Below are positions 29,300-32,014 of a stretch of 32,014 nt of DNA, in pieces; within the stretch, counting starts at the first letter, position 1; the number at the start of each line of letters is the position of its first letter. Location: positions 1 through 32,014 of IMG/VR virus record IMGVR_UViG_3300037247_000327; one strand, 5' to 3'. Origin of the DNA: a virus. A program made the position numbers and the translations under genes. The notes beneath the pieces were generated by a model. The model was not told where the DNA came from. It saw only the letters and a list, made by a program, of their open reading frames with translations, and ran no database searches.

Positions 29300-31752
29300 T
29301 CCACACTCTCCGTAACACCACCGGCTATCAGACCGGCCTGCACCGCTGCCTGCACATCAACATCAGAACCGAAGACGGCGCCGTTGATTTCGACTGTCAC
29401 CGACCGCTGCGACGACTGGTTCAGAACATTGTTCGGCACGATCGTCCCTGACCGGTCAGGGACAAACAGTTCCGGGCCTCTCTCTCCGACAAGGAACGGC
29501 GACCCTGCGCTCACAGCACCGCCATGCGCCTTTTCACCGACCACAAAATCTATACCTGCTAGACCCGTCAATGACCGGCTCAACGGTCCTGTCACCCTCG
29601 TCTTCACTTCCACGACAGTCGTGATCTGTGTCCCGTCCAACACACCGAGCGTTTCGAGAAGGAGGATCGCTTCCTCCCTCGATTTACCCAACACGGTTTG
29701 GATGATCCCAATAGATGCTTCCAAATTCGCAGGATCGAACCCGAATGCGTCCAACGCACCCTGAGCCCTCAACGTCGCCTCAACCACAGCAAGTTCTGCT
29801 CTCGCAATCGCCTCCGCCTCTTCCACGGTGACACGTTTCCCGGCCGTCTTGCGTATCTTCTCCAAATCGGCTTCTGCCTTGTCCAACGCCTCGACTGCCT
29901 TCACCGCTTTGAACGTCGGATTTGTGAGCTCCAACATGGCGTCAGCCAGAGACCGGTTTGCAGCCTCAGCCTCCTCCAACGCGTCGCGCACAAGGTTCAG
30001 CGGCAACACGAACCCGTCCATTGCACCACTAGCACCGTCTGTTGCGTCTTCAAGATCTTCCATAGCTGACCGTGTGCGTCCTAACGGTGTGTGACCCTCA
30101 CGCAGCGCAGCATTGTGGAGTAGCAGTTGGGTCCGCACATTCTGTGTCGATTGCTCCAGCGATGATGCTGCCGAACCTGTCAGGCCGTACAGGTCGGCGT
30201 TGCGCAGAAGCTCAATTGCTGACATCGCCCATTCGTCGTTTGTGAGACTGAGTTGGCGTTGGATCGCAGCCAAATTGTCTGGTGTGTCGTTGAATGTCTC
30301 AGCTAAGTCACGCATCGCGAGTTTCGCTGTCTCCATCGGATCAACACCGTCGCTCATGGCGTTGTAAGTCTTGATCTGCACTTCGTTGAACGCCAACATG
30401 TTCGCTTCAGCATCGGAGAACACTTCAGCGAGGTTCGCCCAAGGTCCGAAAAGGATATCCATTACATGAACAGCGTCTTCGGAGACCCGCTGCGTTTTCA
30501 GCATCACAATGTTGACACCGATAAGGTTGCGTTGCAGATCTCTCAACGCACCAGACACGGCCGGTATCGCAGCAGACCCGATATCGACAAGTACGATCGC
30601 CAAGTCTCCGAATCCTGCAATCAGATCCGGGAGTAACGGCGCAATATCATCCACAGCGTCAGCGAGCTTCGGCAGAATCTTTTCACCGACTTCTAAGATG
30701 GCGTTCTCTATCCTCACCCTCGCCTGCTCAAACGCGAACGCACCCGTGTCAGCAGCAGCCCCGAACGCAGAGTCCAACGCCCCGGTAGAATCTGCAAGCT
30801 CACCGAAGATCTCCGCTGTCGCGTCGGCGTTCGATCCCATCAGTGACAGGACACCGGTGAGCGCACGCACGTTCCCGAACACACGAACGGTCGCGTCGTC
30901 CTGACCCTCAAACGCGGTGGTGATCGTTTGCAACGCGGACAGTAGACCCTTCTCACGGATCTCCTCACGCAAACCTCTCGCAGACAGGCCGACTTCGTCA
31001 AGTGCTTTCCCTGCGTCAGTGGTGGGTTTCAGCAGCGAGTTCATGATGCCCTTCAGGGCGGTCGATGCTTCGTTGGCATCCAGCCCGACACGGGTCATCG
31101 CTGCGATAGCGGCACCGACCTGATCAAAGCTGATACCCATCTGTGAAGCGATTGGAATCACCCGACCCATCGCTGACGACAGGGACGCTGCTTCGGCTTT
31201 ACCCTCACGGACGGTAGCTACAAGCACGTCGGTTGCGACTGCTGCGCCACCCATCGCAGGCCCGTAAGCGTTCACGGCTGATGTCACCACATCCGCGATC
31301 GTCGCCGTATCCCCCAAACCGGCCGCTGCGGCCTTCGCAGAGGCCTCCAGGGCATCCAGAGCGTCCTTACCTTCCAACCCGGCGGAGGTGATGAAGAACA
31401 GCGCCTCAGCGAGCTCCTGCGGCCCTCTGGCTGTCGCTACAGAGATCTTCTTGATCGATTCGGAGAACCCATCGACAACATCCTTCGAGATGCCCACCAG
31501 TCCGACGATGCGCGACATCGTCTGTTCGAACTTCGAGAACGCCTGCGCGGCTTCGACACCGACTTTGATTGCTGCTGCGCCGATAGCTGCGACACCGACT
31601 GCGGCACCCACCACCCCCAACTTCGCGGCACCAGTAAAAATCTGACCCAACGATTTTTGGACACCGGTAGTGGCGTTCTCAGCCTTTTTCATGGCGCGCT
31701 GATACTGTGCCGTCCTAGCTTTCAGGTCGATGAACACGGCGCGTGAAGTCAT
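29272..31752 (-). CDS. Tape measure protein, TP901 family, 826 aa
   Basis: Sets tail length. An N-terminal basic coiled coil (TAQYQRAMKKAENATTGVQK) precedes an Ala-rich hydrophobic stretch. The TP901 core at about 70-280 (FEQTMSRIVGLVGISKDVVD, TARGPQELAEALFFITSAGL, SQMGISFDQVGAAIAAMTR) follows. The long helical middle ends in AVSAGSPFLVGERGPELFVP, the conserved end of this family. Length would correspond to a tail of roughly 120 nm by the usual relation (estimate). ATG 31752 follows GAGGCTTAGCGA. Confidence 0.95.
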   Translation of the reverse strand: MTSRAVFIDLKARTAQYQRAMKKAENATTGVQKSLGQIFTGAAKLGVVGAAVGVAAIGAAAIKVGVEAAQAFSKFEQTMSRIVGLVGISKDVVDGFSESIKKISVATARGPQELAEALFFITSAGLEGKDALDALEASAKAAAAGLGDTATIADVVTSAVNAYGPAMGGAAVATDVLVATVREGKAEAASLSSAMGRVIPIASQMGISFDQVGAAIAAMTRVGLDANEASTALKGIMNSLLKPTTDAGKALDEVGLSARGLREEIREKGLLSALQTITTAFEGQDDATVRVFGNVRALTGVLSLMGSNADATAEIFGELADSTGALDSAFGAAADTGAFAFEQARVRIENAILEVGEKILPKLADAVDDIAPLLPDLIAGFGDLAIVLVDIGSAAIPAVSGALRDLQRNLIGVNIVMLKTQRVSEDAVHVMDILFGPWANLAEVFSDAEANMLAFNEVQIKTYNAMSDGVDPMETAKLAMRDLAETFNDTPDNLAAIQRQLSLTNDEWAMSAIELLRNADLYGLTGSAASSLEQSTQNVRTQLLLHNAALREGHTPLGRTRSAMEDLEDATDGASGAMDGFVLPLNLVRDALEEAEAANRSLADAMLELTNPTFKAVKAVEALDKAEADLEKIRKTAGKRVTVEEAEAIARAELAVVEATLRAQGALDAFGFDPANLEASIGIIQTVLGKSREEAILLLETLGVLDGTQITTVVEVKTRVTGPLSRSLTGLAGIDFVVGEKAHGGAVSAGSPFLVGERGPELFVPDRSGTIVPNNVLNQSSQRSVTVEINGAVFGSDVDVQAAVQAGLIAGGVTESVEWAGTTTIR
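29444..29463. repeat. Perfect 20-bp palindrome
   Basis: GTCCCTGACCGGTCAGGGAC is a complete inverted repeat with no spacer, inside the last part of the tape measure gene where VPDRSGT is encoded. A random perfect 20-bp palindrome would be expected well under once in 32 kb. It may be a protein-binding site or a coincidence of codon choice. Confidence 0.7.
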
Positions 31753-31755
31753 TCG

Positions 31756-32014
31756 CTAAGCCTCACGTGGGAAGAACCCGAATTTGATGCCGTGCTGTGT
31801 CGGGAGGTCTTTCTGCCGGTCGATTTGGCGTTCGATCTGTTCACATCCGTAACACATATACGTGTCTGCGACAAGGTCGGAGTCGACGCCTTCATTCGGC
31901 CATTGCCAATCAAACGTAACACAGGATTTGCACCTGCCTCTCTGCTGCAACGACCATGCCAGAGCCTTGCCCTGATCCTCATCGGACCAGGCGAGAAACA
32001 CAGAGTGCGCTATT
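31756..32014 (-). CDS. Conserved small tail-operon protein, N-terminus off the right edge
   Basis: The frame is open to the window edge. A GTG at 32001 could start an 81-residue form, but in-frame upstream codons read IAHS and continue, so the true start probably lies outside. Seen: FLAWSDEDQGKALAWSL, CKSC, W-W-P and CYGCEQIERQID, i.e. two Cys pairs. A gene with this DEDQ...KALAW and CxxC pattern commonly sits between tail chaperone and tape measure genes. It ends three bases before the tape measure start and is probably tail-assembly related. Confidence 0.7.
   Translation of the reverse strand, partial: IAHSVFLAWSDEDQGKALAWSLQQRGRCKSCVTFDWQWPNEGVDSDLVADTYMCYGCEQIERQIDRQKDLPTQHGIKFGFFPREA

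Noticed and set aside
1-32014. tRNA genes, integrase, repressor or att sites
   Set aside because: I searched by eye for tRNA-like cloverleaf arms and for tyrosine/serine recombinase motifs and saw none; absence in the missing part of the genome cannot be excluded.
31740-32014. Programmed frameshift of tail chaperones
   Set aside because: The chaperone genes would lie beyond the right edge; no slippery site can be judged here.

Overview
This window is a dense, nearly fully coding stretch of a tailed double-stranded DNA phage genome with siphovirus-type tail genes: a TP901-type tape measure, a Dit-like protein and a long tail hub/fibre protein. Support comes from HK97-type head genes (portal, MuF-like protein, prohead protease, major capsid protein), both terminase subunits and an amidase/holin lysis pair. 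I see no rRNA, tRNA, integrase or lysogeny repressor. The host cannot be read directly. Moderately high GC, the r1t-like holin and the style of small overlapping zinc-ribbon genes would fit an actinobacterial host, but that is inference.

Layout. Positions 1-13107 are transcribed leftward. Read in that direction, the order is: a Dam-like adenine methyltransferase, the small terminase, two small unknown genes, the large terminase, a small HELGH metallopeptidase, the portal, a MuF-like protein, four small accessory genes, the prohead protease, the major capsid protein, a beta-helix protein, four small virion-type genes (one a 49-residue zinc ribbon), and a long protein with nineteen ~20-residue repeats cut by the left edge. 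Positions 13108-13366 are a divergent control region with a good sigma70-like rightward promoter. Positions 13367-22623 are one rightward run of about 28 mostly overlapping genes: small zinc-ribbon and membrane proteins, HTH proteins, an ERF annealing protein, a C5-cytosine methyltransferase overlapped by an HNH endonuclease, a second HNH endonuclease, a replication initiator with internal iterons, and a helicase-loader-like gene. Positions 22613-32014 return to the leftward strand: (upstream to downstream) a cysteine-containing protein cut by the right edge, the tape measure, a Dit-like protein, the tail hub/fibre, a small membrane-anchored protein, the endolysin and the holin.

How it fits together. 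Both ends are cut inside the leftward structural operon. The expected head-tail connector, major tail and tail-chaperone genes are missing exactly between the two edges, so the window is most simply a circularly permuted piece lacking a few kilobases. Replication probably uses an initiator/loader pair, with the origin inside the initiator gene as in lambda O. Four in-line GAAAGGCGCGCG-like iterons at 21-22 bp spacing lie in the linker-coding part and fall in all three reading frames.

The most unusual feature is a set of recurring gene-junction cassettes. The last codons of one gene (Glu-Glu-Asn-Asn-Asp, or Gly-Glu-Gln-Pro) supply the ribosome binding site and overlap the start of the next gene. 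These cassettes are linked to a mosaic family of small paralogs (MTVEPSYRI start, RLQAIADAW core, LLDALTEEN end) that occurs in both the early and the late operon.
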